A stretch of 37,662 bases of DNA from positions 1-37,662 of the IMG/VR virus record IMGVR_UViG_3300009285_001844, one strand, 5' to 3'. This DNA is from a virus. A program made the translations under genes and the position numbers. The notes under the pieces were generated by a model, which was given only the letters and a program-made list of their open reading frames with translations, was not told the DNA's origin and searched no databases. Below, piece by piece: positions 28,514-35,333 of the stretch. Each line of letters opens with the position of its first letter. Within the stretch, counting starts at the first letter, position 1.

Positions 28514-28747
28514 TTATGAATTCAGCAAGTCGGAACCGGATTCAGTTTCTAATAGATACAGTAAGTCGCAACCAAGGGCATCAGCGATACGTTGCAGCGT
28601 ATTGACTGACGGGTTAGAATTAAGACCGTTTTCAATCTTGCAAATATTAGGTTGTGTTATGCCAGTTTTTTCTGAAATATCGTCCTGGGTTAAATTCAAT
28701 GATTTACGACGTTTAATGATATTTAACCCAATCGCTGTTAAATCCAA
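28514..28747 (-). CDS. XRE-family Cro-like repressor, 77 aa
   Basis: 'NIIKRRKSLNLTQDDISEKTGITQPNICKIENGLNSNPSVNTLQRIADALGCDL' pattern: a single lambda-repressor-like HTH with almost nothing else. Small size and its place as first gene of the leftward operon suit a Cro role opposite the larger XRE gene at 28963. SD AAAGGAGG. Operator-like inverted repeat CAGTAA-AATG-TTACTG begins 17 bases upstream of the start codon. Confidence 0.85.
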   Translation of the reverse strand: MDLTAIGLNIIKRRKSLNLTQDDISEKTGITQPNICKIENGLNSNPSVNTLQRIADALGCDLLYLLETESGSDLLNS

Positions 28748-28764
28748 ACTACTTGTCCTCCTTT

Positions 28765-28911
28765 CAGTAAAATGTTACTGCAAACAGTATAACTATGCAA
28801 AAAAATAAGTTCTTTCAACTATGTCCATTATATACTTTAAAAAGTATAAAGTCAACTGAATTAAGTATATTTTCCCGTGAAATTGTCGCTACCAACAACA
28901 ACCTGTATACT
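28765..28911. promoter_or_regulatory. Lysis/lysogeny control region with palindromes
   Basis: Between the two XRE genes: CAGTAA-AATG-TTACTG (28765-28780) with an extra CAGTAT half-site at 28785, next to a minus-strand TATACT -10; and TATACTTTAAAAAGTATA (28831-28848), a perfect palindrome with half-sites AAGTATA (28863-28869) and TATACT (28906-28911) downstream. Two different operator sequences suggest that each repressor has its own sites. Confidence 0.65.
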
Positions 28912-28962
28912 GAATTGAGGACGGGAAATATAATTAAACATATAATAAAGGGGGAATATCGG

Positions 28963-29364
28963 GTGGAAATTAAATATAAGTTGTATAATCTCAGGAATAA
29001 CAGGGGTTTAAGTATGGATGAATTATCACTAAGAACAGTTACAGCAAGAGAACCAAAGGCCATATCAACTAACACCATTGCCGAAATTGAAAGCGGAAAA
29101 AGGCAAAGTCCTGGCATTAAAGTTATTGAGAGACTTGCTACCGCATTAAATGTATCACCTATGTACTTTTTTTCCGAAAACGCTCGTACTGTTTTTGACA
29201 TTTCACAGGTTAACGAGGTATTAACCGACGAAATAAAGCAAATGCTACTTGATAAGGAAACATTGCCTTACCTGTTGCTGGCTAAAAAGGCGTACACCGA
29301 ACAAATACCGCCTGAGATTGTCGAAGAATTATTAAAAACAATCACTAAAGTAAGAAATATGTAA
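28963..29364 (+). CDS. XRE-family CI-like regulator, 133 aa
   Basis: GTG 28963 with AAGGGGG at eight bases. Residues 5-75 are a lambda-type HTH ('YNLRNNRGLSMDELSLRTVT', 'ISTNTIAEIESGKRQSPGIK', 'LATALNVSPMYFF') with an insert of about seven residues between helices 2 and 3. Residues 80-133 are helical, probably for dimerisation; no LexA-like peptidase domain. Divergent from the Cro-like gene, so the likely maintenance repressor of the leftward early operon. Confidence 0.8.
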   Translation: MEIKYKLYNLRNNRGLSMDELSLRTVTAREPKAISTNTIAEIESGKRQSPGIKVIERLATALNVSPMYFFSENARTVFDISQVNEVLTDEIKQMLLDKETLPYLLLAKKAYTEQIPPEIVEELLKTITKVRNM

Positions 29365-29401
29365 TAACTTTGTCGGAATTATGAGAAACTAACTTCTTGA
29401 A

Positions 29402-29452
29402 TTTGCGAATGTTTGCGTGTATTATTATAAATACAAAACAAGTGTTCGCAAA
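29402..29452 (+). promoter_or_regulatory. Promoter flanked by inverted repeat TTTGCGAA/TTCGCAAA
   Basis: TTGCGA (29403-29408), 17 bases, TATAAA (29426-29431). TTTGCGAA (29402-29409) and TTCGCAAA (29445-29452) are perfect inverted copies, the first on the -35, the second at about the transcript start; a further GTTTGCG lies between. It drives the 68-aa gene and is probably repressed by a dimeric regulator. Confidence 0.65.
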
Positions 29453-29462
29453 AAAAAGGGGG

Positions 29463-29669
29463 ATGATTGTTATTCGAGTAAATGCAGTTGCAGACTACGG
29501 CGGTCTTTTCCATTGTGTGGTTGACGGTGAAAATATTACCGTTGACAAGAACATCACCCATGAAGGTATCAATGAGGTAAATAAGATAGTAAGGTATGGT
29601 CATACGAAGCAGGATATGTCCCTGGTTGATGCCAGGGAAGAATACGCCTGCGCCGGGTCTGTAAGGTAA
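29463..29669 (+). CDS. Hypothetical protein, 68 aa
   Basis: ATG 29463 with AAAGGGGG just upstream. 'IVIRVNAVADYGGLFHCVVDGENITVDKNI' beta-rich, then 'INEVNKIVRYGHT'. Own promoter and terminator make it a one-gene unit. In a prophage such an independently expressed gene could be a lysogenic (moron) gene; unknown function. Confidence 0.65.
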   Translation: MIVIRVNAVADYGGLFHCVVDGENITVDKNITHEGINEVNKIVRYGHTKQDMSLVDAREEYACAGSVR

Positions 29670-29674
29670 AACAA

Positions 29675-29702
29675 AAACCCCTTCCATCGCGGAGGGGTTT
29701 AA
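29675..29702. terminator. Intrinsic terminator
   Basis: AAACCCCTTCC-ATCGC-GGAGGGGTTT with one bulged T, six bases after the 68-aa gene's stop. A and T flanks on both sides allow function in both directions. Confidence 0.8.
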
Positions 29703-29711
29703 TAATGTATT

Positions 29712-29732
29712 GCATTACTTACCGGGTAATGC
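29712..29732. repeat. Inverted repeat GCATTAC-N7-GTAATGC
   Basis: Seven-pair perfect stem between two terminators; no T tract. Could be an operator or part of a compound terminator. Confidence 0.45.
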
Positions 29733-29756
29733 TAAAATTATTGTCAATTAAAGCCG

Positions 29757-29794
29757 AAAACCACCCCTCCCGGCCAAGGTGAAGGTGGTTTTTA
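29757..29794 (+). terminator. Second intrinsic terminator
   Basis: AAAACCACC ... GGTGGTTTTTA: nine-pair stem and T tract on the plus strand, about 55 bases after the first terminator. Confidence 0.7.
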
Positions 29795-29907
29795 TCCAAA
29801 AGCGGAGGCGTTGCCCCTGCCTGCTTTGCTGTTTATTATTTTACGCAAATGCAGCCAAAATGTCAAGACTCTCCGCTGTGGAAATTTTAGATGTGGAGGG
29901 AAAATTG

Positions 29908-30795
29908 ATGGGACAGGCACTTGCGAAGTTAGAAAGTTTCTATGAGAATGTAGGAAGTAGGAACGGATTTAGTGAGAAATTGCATAGAAAATTCATAGAA
30001 AATTCGCACATATATAATAATCTTGATAATGATGATTATGATTATAAGGTTTTAATTAATAAGAGTAATGCAATTAAGATGTATTTAGCTAGAAATTTAG
30101 ATAGAAATAAGATAGAAAACACGGAGGAAGTGGGAAAAGTGACAATCAGATTAGTAGGAAAAGCAGAAAATGAATATCTCAGCGTAGAAGAAGCGGCCAA
30201 GTATCTTGACTGTACTACAAAGACTATTAGAAACCGCATAAATAAAGATGGTATGCCCTATCTATGGGATAGAAACAAGAAGATGATCAGCATAGAAAAC
30301 CTGGAAAAGTGGCAGCATGGAAAACCTGATGGCGTTGAAATTCCATCAATAGAAGAGGTAGAAGAATTAGAGCAGGACATAGAAATAGAAGTGGAAACTG
30401 TGGATAACTCTAATGAGGTAGAATATATTCCTTCCGTTGTAGAAAATTTCGTTACCCGTGACGAATTAAACGCATACACCTCCGCTATAAAAGATTTTAC
30501 TATTGCCTTGTCCGACATTAAGCAGGAAAGTAGGCATGAATTAGATAAACAGAGAGAATATTTTGAGAAACTTTTGGCGCAGCAACAGGAATTGACCGTA
30601 TCCATGTTTGAGGAATTAAAGAGAGAAAAGGACATGGAGAAAAAAGAAGTCCTGACCGTCATAGAAAATGTTAAGAATGATAGTTATAGTAATGCTGAGA
30701 ATATCCTAAAGGAATATGAGTGGATTAAGAAACAGAATGAAGATATTTTGGCGGCACAAAGTAAGCGGTCCTGGTGGAAGTTCTGGAAAAAGTAA
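29908..30795 (+). CDS. HTH_17 and coiled-coil protein, DUF3967-like tail
   Basis: 295 aa from ATG 29908 (GGAGGG, seven bases). Residues 1-80 helical, unknown; residues 85-135 excisionase-like winged HTH ('EYLSVEEAAKYLDCTTKTIRN', 'MISIENLEKWQHG'); Glu-rich linker; coiled coil from about 190-285; ending 'SKRSWWKFWKK', the Trp/Lys end of DUF3967-type proteins common on Bacillota plasmids and phages. Such proteins may act as DNA-binding regulators or in plasmid maintenance; no experimental role known to me. Transcribed apart from both neighbours, behind two terminators. Confidence 0.72.
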   Translation: MGQALAKLESFYENVGSRNGFSEKLHRKFIENSHIYNNLDNDDYDYKVLINKSNAIKMYLARNLDRNKIENTEEVGKVTIRLVGKAENEYLSVEEAAKYLDCTTKTIRNRINKDGMPYLWDRNKKMISIENLEKWQHGKPDGVEIPSIEEVEELEQDIEIEVETVDNSNEVEYIPSVVENFVTRDELNAYTSAIKDFTIALSDIKQESRHELDKQREYFEKLLAQQQELTVSMFEELKREKDMEKKEVLTVIENVKNDSYSNAENILKEYEWIKKQNEDILAAQSKRSWWKFWKK

Positions 30796-30811
30796 AACCG
30801 CCAAAGCGGTT
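30796..30811. terminator. Convergent terminator hairpin
   Basis: AACCGC-CAAA-GCGGTT directly after the stop of the plus gene and before the end of the minus operon; the minus strand continues TTTTACTTTTT, so it is best for the minus operon. Confidence 0.7.
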
Positions 30812-30812
30812 A

Positions 30813-31376
30813 TCACTTACCCATAATTTCATTTGCCTTTTTAATTGCTTCACCAATAATACTGCTCACGGTTACTATTTCACATGGTTCCTTGCCCTGC
30901 AATTTATCAAATTCATGCTTTAATTCAGATATGATTGTCATTATAAATAGTCCGTCAAATAATCCTTTGCACCTATAATCATATGATATGCTTTCTGTAA
31001 TCACGTCATATGTAATCTTAAAAGATGTACCTCTTTTACTAAACTTCATAGTTCTTTTTGAGATTGTGCTTTTTACGTAACCTCTCTTGCGGCACAATTC
31101 TTTAAATAATTCGGCATTTACCTTTTGCTCTTCGGTGAAACCTTTGAACCTTGGTTTTTTAATGCCGCGCAACTTATCCATTTTTTCTTCTTCTGATAAT
31201 CCTTCAGATATACAGTCTAATTCTTTTGCATGAACAATTCCCCATGTTAATGTTTCATCTTTATTATGTGAAGGATATACTACATAAAATTTTTCACCTT
31301 CTAAAATATGTTGACCACATATTTTACATCTCTCATTCCAAGAGAATTTACCCATTGTCATTTTTCTTAATCCCAT
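30813..31376 (-). CDS. Zinc-finger protein, 187 aa
   Basis: ATG with AGGTAGG upstream. 'RCKICGQHILEGEKFYVVYPSH' and a lone 'DCISEG' could form a PARP/LIM-like zinc site at residues 15-60. The middle 'FTEEQKVNAELFKELCRKRGY' is helical and the end has an amphipathic helix 'SIIGEAIKKANEIMG'. Last gene of the 34.6-kb operon. No family recognised. Confidence 0.65.
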   Translation of the reverse strand: MGLRKMTMGKFSWNERCKICGQHILEGEKFYVVYPSHNKDETLTWGIVHAKELDCISEGLSEEEKMDKLRGIKKPRFKGFTEEQKVNAELFKELCRKRGYVKSTISKRTMKFSKRGTSFKITYDVITESISYDYRCKGLFDGLFIMTIISELKHEFDKLQGKEPCEIVTVSSIIGEAIKKANEIMGK

Positions 31377-31391
31377 AAATACCTACCTTCT

Positions 31392-31514
31392 GATGCCCAA
31401 CTCGTCAAAAAAGTTGAGCATCTTATTAATCGTGTTTCTCGTGTCGATGAATTTATCGAGCATTGGCGGTCAGAGAAGAAATTGCCGTGGTGGAGGAAGT
31501 TGTTAAGAGTTTAA
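31392..31514 (+). pseudogene. Fragment of a DUF3967-type coiled-coil protein
   Basis: Forty codons without a start: 'LVKKVEHLINRVSRVDEFIE' then 'SEKKLPWWRKLLRV'. The coiled coil ending in WWRK resembles the end of the 295-aa gene at 29908 (WWKFWKK). It lies on the opposite strand in a gap of the minus operon. Probably a remnant; chance open frame cannot be excluded. Confidence 0.35.
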
Positions 31515-31515
31515 T

Positions 31516-31695
31516 TTATTCAATTCTATTATCTTCAATTACTGCACTAAACTTATCATCAGAATACGTCTTTAGATCATAAGCAAAATCACAACTTCCG
31601 ACAGGAGAAGAATAAGACTCGCTTTGTCGGTCGTACTGCCAGTCATTGTCTTTTAATATTTTTCTTCTTTTGCGCCATCTTTTATCTATATCCAA
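31516..31695 (-). CDS. Hypothetical protein, 59 aa
   Basis: TTG 31695 with GGGGTGATT. Basic N-terminus ('KRWRKRRKILKDNDWQYDRQ') and acidic C-terminus. Fits between its neighbours in the operon. Unknown. Confidence 0.55.
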   Translation of the reverse strand: MDIDKRWRKRRKILKDNDWQYDRQSESYSSPVGSCDFAYDLKTYSDDKFSAVIEDNRIE

Positions 31696-31705
31696 ATAAT
31701 CACCC

Positions 31706-31894
31706 CTACAATTTACTTGTCAATCGGTTAATATGTTGCTTGAACCTGTTAATCTCAGGGTACATACTATTCAACGTGTTACTTACCTCGCCAACCATTT
31801 CCGCTAACCGATCATCCTTCCTGTCCTGTAATACTTCTCTTACATACGCCAATTTCTCTCGGCACGTATGTATTTTGGATTTAAGGTTGCTCAT
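31706..31894 (-). CDS. Coiled-coil protein, 62 aa
   Basis: SD GGAGAAGG. 'CREKLAYVREVLQDRKDDRL' and 'EINRFKQHINRLTSKL' helices; otherwise featureless. Overlaps the zinc protein upstream by 14 bases. Confidence 0.6.
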   Translation of the reverse strand: MSNLKSKIHTCREKLAYVREVLQDRKDDRLAEMVGEVSNTLNSMYPEINRFKQHINRLTSKL

Positions 31895-32195
31895 TATTCT
31901 CCTTCTCCTTACCGCATTTCTTGCATATATAAGATTTTGACGAAAGAATCATCCACACATCAGAGTTATTCTTTATTGATTTACCGCAATCATCACAGTA
32001 CATTTCTTTCATCCTATAATCACATTTAATGCTTCTCGGTTTTTTAACTTCGGCAGAATTTCTTTGCCAACTAATTTCAGCATAATCACAGTAATTTGTT
32101 GCCCTTGACGGCAACTTCTTATTTAGTATTTTGGCTAATGATGGGGCAACACCGGCAGAATAACGATAGTGTATGCATGTTTGGCATTTACTCAA
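31881..32195 (-). CDS. Double zinc-binding protein, 104 aa
   Basis: N-terminal 'KCQTCIHYRYSAG' with 'YCDYAE' and 'IKCDYRM' resembles the Cys-rich phage module 'C.TC.HY'; C-terminal 'YCDDCGKSI' and 'ICKKCGKEK' is a standard ribbon. Two sites joined. SD AGGGGGAGG. Role unknown. Confidence 0.66.
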   Translation of the reverse strand: MSKCQTCIHYRYSAGVAPSLAKILNKKLPSRATNYCDYAEISWQRNSAEVKKPRSIKCDYRMKEMYCDDCGKSIKNNSDVWMILSSKSYICKKCGKEKENNEQP

Positions 32196-32209
32196 CGGTT
32201 AACCTCCCC

Positions 32210-32440
32210 CTAATCCGTAATGACTAAACTATCATTCTTACACATAGGACACCTGTTTTCATCCCCACCCTCACCGTCATACATAAAGTAACCGCCCTGC
32301 ATATTTATCTTAAACACAGCACTCTTATAGTCCATGTATCCTGTAGTGTAGTCGCAATCTTCACAGTAAATATCGACCATTGCTTTGCCCTGCTCTTCAA
32401 TCTCTGCCTCAGTAATGTTATTTAGGAGTTGATTGCTCAA
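32210..32440 (-). CDS. Zinc-ribbon protein, 76 aa
   Basis: TTG 32440 with GGAGG, overlapping the previous stop as TTGA. 'IYCEDCDYTTGY' and 'NRCPMCKND' form a ribbon around an acidic insert. An ATG at 32380 is possible but lacks an SD. Confidence 0.64.
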   Translation of the reverse strand: MSNQLLNNITEAEIEEQGKAMVDIYCEDCDYTTGYMDYKSAVFKINMQGGYFMYDGEGGDENRCPMCKNDSLVITD

Positions 32441-32559
32441 CGACTAACCTCCTTCAAGGTACTACTAACCACGACAGACACATGTTCCGATCTGCCATCC
32501 TGAGCAATATACTTCGCCCATTTCGGTATTGAGTAGAATTTAATTTGACTATTCACCAT
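32437..32559 (-). CDS. Small protein, 40 aa
   Basis: ATG 32559 with GGGTGG upstream. 'NSQIKFYSIPKWAKYIAQDG' then 'SEHVSVVVSSTLKEV'. Its end carries the SD for the next gene and a TTGA overlap. Unknown. Confidence 0.5.
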   Translation of the reverse strand: MVNSQIKFYSIPKWAKYIAQDGRSEHVSVVVSSTLKEVSR

Positions 32560-32887
32560 TACCACCCACCCCCAAGCACTTCTCCAGTAACCCACGCAAG
32601 GTTGCAGAAGTTTCATTATCCCACGTACTAAACCACAGTAAAAACTTTTCCTCGGCATGAGTAGGAGTAATACCGACACCTTTTAAAATCTTCACAAGGG
32701 CATTGTAGCGAGCAATCGGAGGACTGCAATAGTTTTCTATCTCAACAAGTCTTTTCTCCCTGATGCTATGCCCATACGAACACTCAGGGCAAACGATGTT
32801 GTTGTCCAACCGTGCATAATACACTATATCGCCATCAGTAAATTGTTTGCCGCACGACTGGCAGTTACGAATTGGTGTTGTTTTCAT
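32549..32887 (-). CDS. Zinc-ribbon protein, 112 aa
   Basis: ATG 32887, SD GGAGGTG. 'NCQSCGKQFTDGDIVYY' and 'IVCPECSYGHS' is a LIM- or ribbon-like zinc site; the rest is helical ('YNALVKILKGVGITPTHAEE'). Unknown function. Confidence 0.68.
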   Translation of the reverse strand: MKTTPIRNCQSCGKQFTDGDIVYYARLDNNIVCPECSYGHSIREKRLVEIENYCSPPIARYNALVKILKGVGITPTHAEEKFLLWFSTWDNETSATLRGLLEKCLGVGGNGE

Positions 32888-32888
32888 T

Positions 32889-33095
32889 TTACACCTCCAA
32901 TTCACCAAAACATTTCTCGTATTGGTCGCATTTATTACAATTCATACCCTCATATCCGCATCTTTCAGAGTATCCGCATTTTTCACAATGAAACGGTGGA
33001 TAGCAATAACCTATGTCGTTGGAAACTCCTTCTGAGTACATTGCTTCGCCACACTTAGGGCATGGTTCCTGTATTACCTGGTCGTATACACCCAT
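32889..33095 (-). CDS. Cys-rich zinc protein, 68 aa
   Basis: Ten Cys: 'PCPKCGEAMY', 'HCEKCGYSERCGYEG', 'NCNKCDQYEKC'. One ribbon plus a second knuckle. SD GGAGGAAG; the ATG overlaps noth­ing but lies one base after the previous stop (TGAATG style). Confidence 0.68.
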   Translation of the reverse strand: MGVYDQVIQEPCPKCGEAMYSEGVSNDIGYCYPPFHCEKCGYSERCGYEGMNCNKCDQYEKCFGELEV

Positions 33096-33209
33096 TCATA
33101 CTTCCTCCCCACATTTATCGCATTTCCCCTCTGCCCTCTCCGCAGCGGTCAACTTTCTACCGCACCCAAGGCAGTGTTCCGATTCTGTTTTGTTGTAGTC
33201 GAAGGTCAT
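33096..33209 (-). CDS. Zinc-ribbon miniprotein, 37 aa
   Basis: 'EHCLGCGRKLTAAERAEGK' and 'CDKCGEEV': a C-x2-C-x13-C-x2-C ribbon with little else. ATG 33209, weak AGGAAG SD. Ends where the SD of the following gene begins. Confidence 0.62.
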   Translation of the reverse strand: MTFDYNKTESEHCLGCGRKLTAAERAEGKCDKCGEEV

Positions 33210-33216
33210 GTTAACT

Positions 33217-33480
33217 TTACTTCTTCCTTTCAATAGTTATTCTAAATACCATAGAGCAGTTACTACACTTAATTTCATCATAAACAGATAATATCCCCTG
33301 TTCAATGTTTTTGTCTGCACAATATGGGCAATACCATTCAAATGAATCTTTCTCTAAGTCGATCGGTTCAATGCGCACCAACTCGTCAATCTGCCCAATG
33401 AATGACTTGTTTTCTTCCTTTAATGCGGCAACTTTGCGTTCTAGTGTCTGACTGTGCTTCATAAGTTCTTTGTATTTCAC
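33217..33480 (-). CDS. Coiled coil plus zinc ribbon, 87 aa
   Basis: Residues 5-40 are a leucine-zipper-like helix ('HSQTLERKVAALKEENKSF'); residues 50-78 hold 'WYCPYCADKN' and 'IKCSNCSMVF'. ATGA overlap with the gene upstream. Could be a small dimeric nucleic-acid-binding protein. Confidence 0.68.
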   Translation of the reverse strand: MKYKELMKHSQTLERKVAALKEENKSFIGQIDELVRIEPIDLEKDSFEWYCPYCADKNIEQGILSVYDEIKCSNCSMVFRITIERKK

Positions 33481-33812
33481 TCTACTTCCTCCCCTCCGTC
33501 AATGATGCGCCTAATCCTCCGCAACTTACCAAGAGTGATATTGTTCTTATAAGGACACCCAATCTTCCTCTCTATGTATCTTAGAACGGAAGTAAACTCC
33601 TGCTCATCAAGATACTCCTGCATTGACAGGCATATCTTAAATCCAGGACTATCAATGCACCTAAGAGATTTAATCTCACATTTGAATAGTCTAGAAGTGT
33701 TATTTATAGCAATGTAAAAATAACTCCTTCCAACCTTCATAACCTCATATTCATTCGGTTCTTTGTTGCTGCTGTAGTGGTCTTTCACATAAACCCTCTG
33801 ACCTACTTCCAT
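33477..33812 (-). CDS. SH3/KOW-like protein, 111 aa
   Basis: 'VGQRVYVKDHYSSNKEPNEY' and 'VMKVGRSYFYIAI' look like a small barrel; the C-terminal part is basic ('LGKLRRIRRIIDGG'). Start overlaps the previous stop by one base. Unknown. Confidence 0.62.
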   Translation of the reverse strand: MEVGQRVYVKDHYSSNKEPNEYEVMKVGRSYFYIAINNTSRLFKCEIKSLRCIDSPGFKICLSMQEYLDEQEFTSVLRYIERKIGCPYKNNITLGKLRRIRRIIDGGEEVE

Positions 33813-34252
33813 TAGTCCTTCTCCCTCACCTTTAATTTACTAGCAATATCAATCATAGATTTATACCAATCACAACTATCTGTAATAGCGCAATCAGCAC
33901 AGGCATGGTCACTTCTCGCCCTAACAACACATGGTGTCATGACTAGAAAACTACGAACAAGTTGAAAGAAGAATTCGTTAGAATCTCCCTTCTTATTCTG
34001 AAATACTTCAACACTACTAACAATGTCAACATACTCCCTAACTTTAACGATAAGAAACTGCTTAATGCCACCTGCCGCCTCAACATCTTCCTCCATGTCA
34101 CTGTCGGAGCTATAGACTTCATATCATAGGAAATTTACTATATCGGCAAAACCATTTGTGTAATACATGAACTGAATACCTTCGCCGCATAGTTTTGGAT
34201 TATCCTCGCAAATCTCGGAGTTTAATTCTACAATAGCATCAATAATGTTCAT
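33812..34252 (-). pseudogene. Gene interrupted by one in-frame TGA
   Basis: ATG 34252 has an excellent SD (GGAAGGAGG) and encodes 42 residues ending 'TNGFADIVNFL' at TGA 34124-34126. The same frame continues without a gap: 'YEVYSSDSD' and then a 94-residue part (33812-34096) starting 'MEEDVEAAGGIKQFLIVK', which has no SD at its own ATG. Read together it is a 146-residue protein in the size range of its neighbours, with Cys ('CADCAITDSCDWY') near the end. Either a nonsense mutation, readthrough, or sequence error; TGA is a normal stop elsewhere in the window. Confidence 0.6.
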
Positions 34253-34277
34253 TAACTTTCCTCCTTCCTTCTTATTG

Positions 34278-34412
34278 CTAACTTTTCACCCCAATTAGCG
34301 CAGGTATCATAAACGCCCATAAACAATTAGCATTATGCGTTAAATATGGTGCGGCAATAACGCAGACACTAACACCAATCCATGCAGTAGCAAGTGTTCC
34401 GTATGGGTTCAT
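34278..34412 (-). CDS. Small membrane protein, 44 aa
   Basis: ATG 34412 overlaps the stop of the RHH gene (ATGA). 'YGTLATAWIGVSVCVIAAPYL' and 'CLWAFMIPALIGV' are two membrane helices. SD AAAGGATG. Unknown function. Confidence 0.62.
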   Translation of the reverse strand: MNPYGTLATAWIGVSVCVIAAPYLTHNANCLWAFMIPALIGVKS

Positions 34413-34552
34413 TGGTTATCATCCTTTCTATTATCCAACCATTCATCAATAATCCGACGAATTAACTCTGAAACTTTTAACTTCTGCTTACATGCCTCCT
34501 TCTTTAATTTACCGTGTCTTTCATCATCCATAAAAATACTTCTGCGCTTCAA
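34409..34552 (-). CDS. Ribbon-helix-helix protein, 47 aa
   Basis: TTG 34552 with GAGGTGA at seven bases. 'KRRSIFMDDERHGKLKKEA' (strand, helix A) and 'LKVSELIRRIIDEWLDN' (helix B, S-E-L-I-R) is a clear RHH domain. First gene of the third minus operon and so probably its autorepressor, the fourth RHH unit in this window. Confidence 0.72.
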   Translation of the reverse strand: MKRRSIFMDDERHGKLKKEACKQKLKVSELIRRIIDEWLDNRKDDNQ

Positions 34553-34571
34553 TTCTGCTCACCTCACATAT

Positions 34572-34600
34572 ATTATATACCGTTTAGACATACAATGCAA
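34572..34600 (-). promoter_or_regulatory. Promoter of the third minus operon
   Basis: Minus strand TTGCAT, 17 bases, TATAAT, ending 20 bases before the RHH gene's start codon. Strong -10 and ideal spacing. Confidence 0.75.
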
Positions 34601-34632
34601 CACTTTTCTACCGTATCCAGCACAAAGTTACT

Positions 34633-34657
34633 CAAAAAAAATAACCCTTTCGGGTTA
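34633..34657 (-). terminator. Intrinsic terminator
   Basis: Minus strand TAACCC-GAAA-GGGTTA followed by eight T. Lies ten bases after the stop of the 65-aa gene and just upstream of the next operon's promoter, cleanly separating the two. Confidence 0.85.
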
Positions 34658-34666
34658 CAGACTTTC

Positions 34667-34864
34667 CTATTCCCATTTAATATCAATCGCATCTAATACT
34701 TCATCGGGCATATTCTCGGCAAATACCTCGCATATAGCAAGTAAAGACATACAAACATCCATTGCCTTGTCGAATTCCTCGACGCCATTTTCATAGTCAG
34801 TATCAAGTTTATCTATTTTGGCATGGAAAATTTCAAATACCTTAGAAAAATCTTCTCTTTTCAT
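34667..34864 (-). CDS. Acidic hypothetical protein, 65 aa
   Basis: ATG 34864 with AAGGAG nine bases upstream. Helical: 'EDFSKVFEIFHAKIDKLD' and 'EEFDKAMDVCMSLLAICEVF'. Strongly acidic; unknown. Confidence 0.65.
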   Translation of the reverse strand: MKREDFSKVFEIFHAKIDKLDTDYENGVEEFDKAMDVCMSLLAICEVFAENMPDEVLDAIDIKWE

Positions 34865-34984
34865 TAAAAACAACTCCTTTTAAATTATTCGTCATACTGA
34901 TCGTTCTCCATTCGTTAACCTATTCGCACCCCTACACACCTAAAGAACGGATAACACCTTAAAAACCCAGCAAATACAGCAAAA

Positions 34985-35107
34985 TGGACAAGCGTAAAAT
35001 TCCGGTATATAATCAGGAGGAACGACGGATTAATGGCAGCAGCGCGAAACGTGGACAAGTTGACTGACCGACTAACCGACCAAACAACCGACCGACTAAC
35101 TCGTTAA
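34985..35107 (+). promoter_or_regulatory. Strong plus-strand promoter and repeat-bearing short transcript
   Basis: TGGACA (34985-34990), 17 bases, TATAAT (35008-35013). About 20 bases later a 24-codon frame (35033-35107) starts ATG-GCA; it encodes 'KLTDRLTDQTTDRLTR' from direct repeats GACCGACTAAC (35055 and 35090 region) and AACCGACC. The transcript would run antisense into the membrane-protein genes. The 230-base gap 34865-35103 holds nothing else I can name. Confidence 0.5.
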
Positions 35108-35325
35108 TTAATGAACTTCCCAAAGTCAATTATCTCCTGCACCCTACTAACAATAATATCCAGTCCTAAGAACACAACTAATAGCAATATCATTTGTCCT
35201 ATACTTCTCCTATTTGTCACCTTACAGACGATAAAACCAATTAGACCAACCAACGCCAACAGCATCAACTCAGGCAAACACACACATACAATGACAAAAA
35301 CTATAACCTGTATAATAGTAAACAT
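35104..35325 (-). CDS. Three-helix membrane protein, 73 aa
   Basis: ATG 35325 with GTAGGTGATG upstream. Hydrophobic helices 'IIQVIVFVIVCVCL', 'LMLLALVGLIGFIVC' and 'MILLLVVFLGLDIIV', with a basic loop 'KVTNRRS'. Eight bases after the upstream membrane gene. Small membrane proteins of this sort accompany type IV-like transfer and FtsK genes on mobile elements. Confidence 0.65.
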   Translation of the reverse strand: MFTIIQVIVFVIVCVCLPELMLLALVGLIGFIVCKVTNRRSIGQMILLLVVFLGLDIIVSRVQEIIDFGKFIN

Positions 35326-35333
35326 AGCATCAC

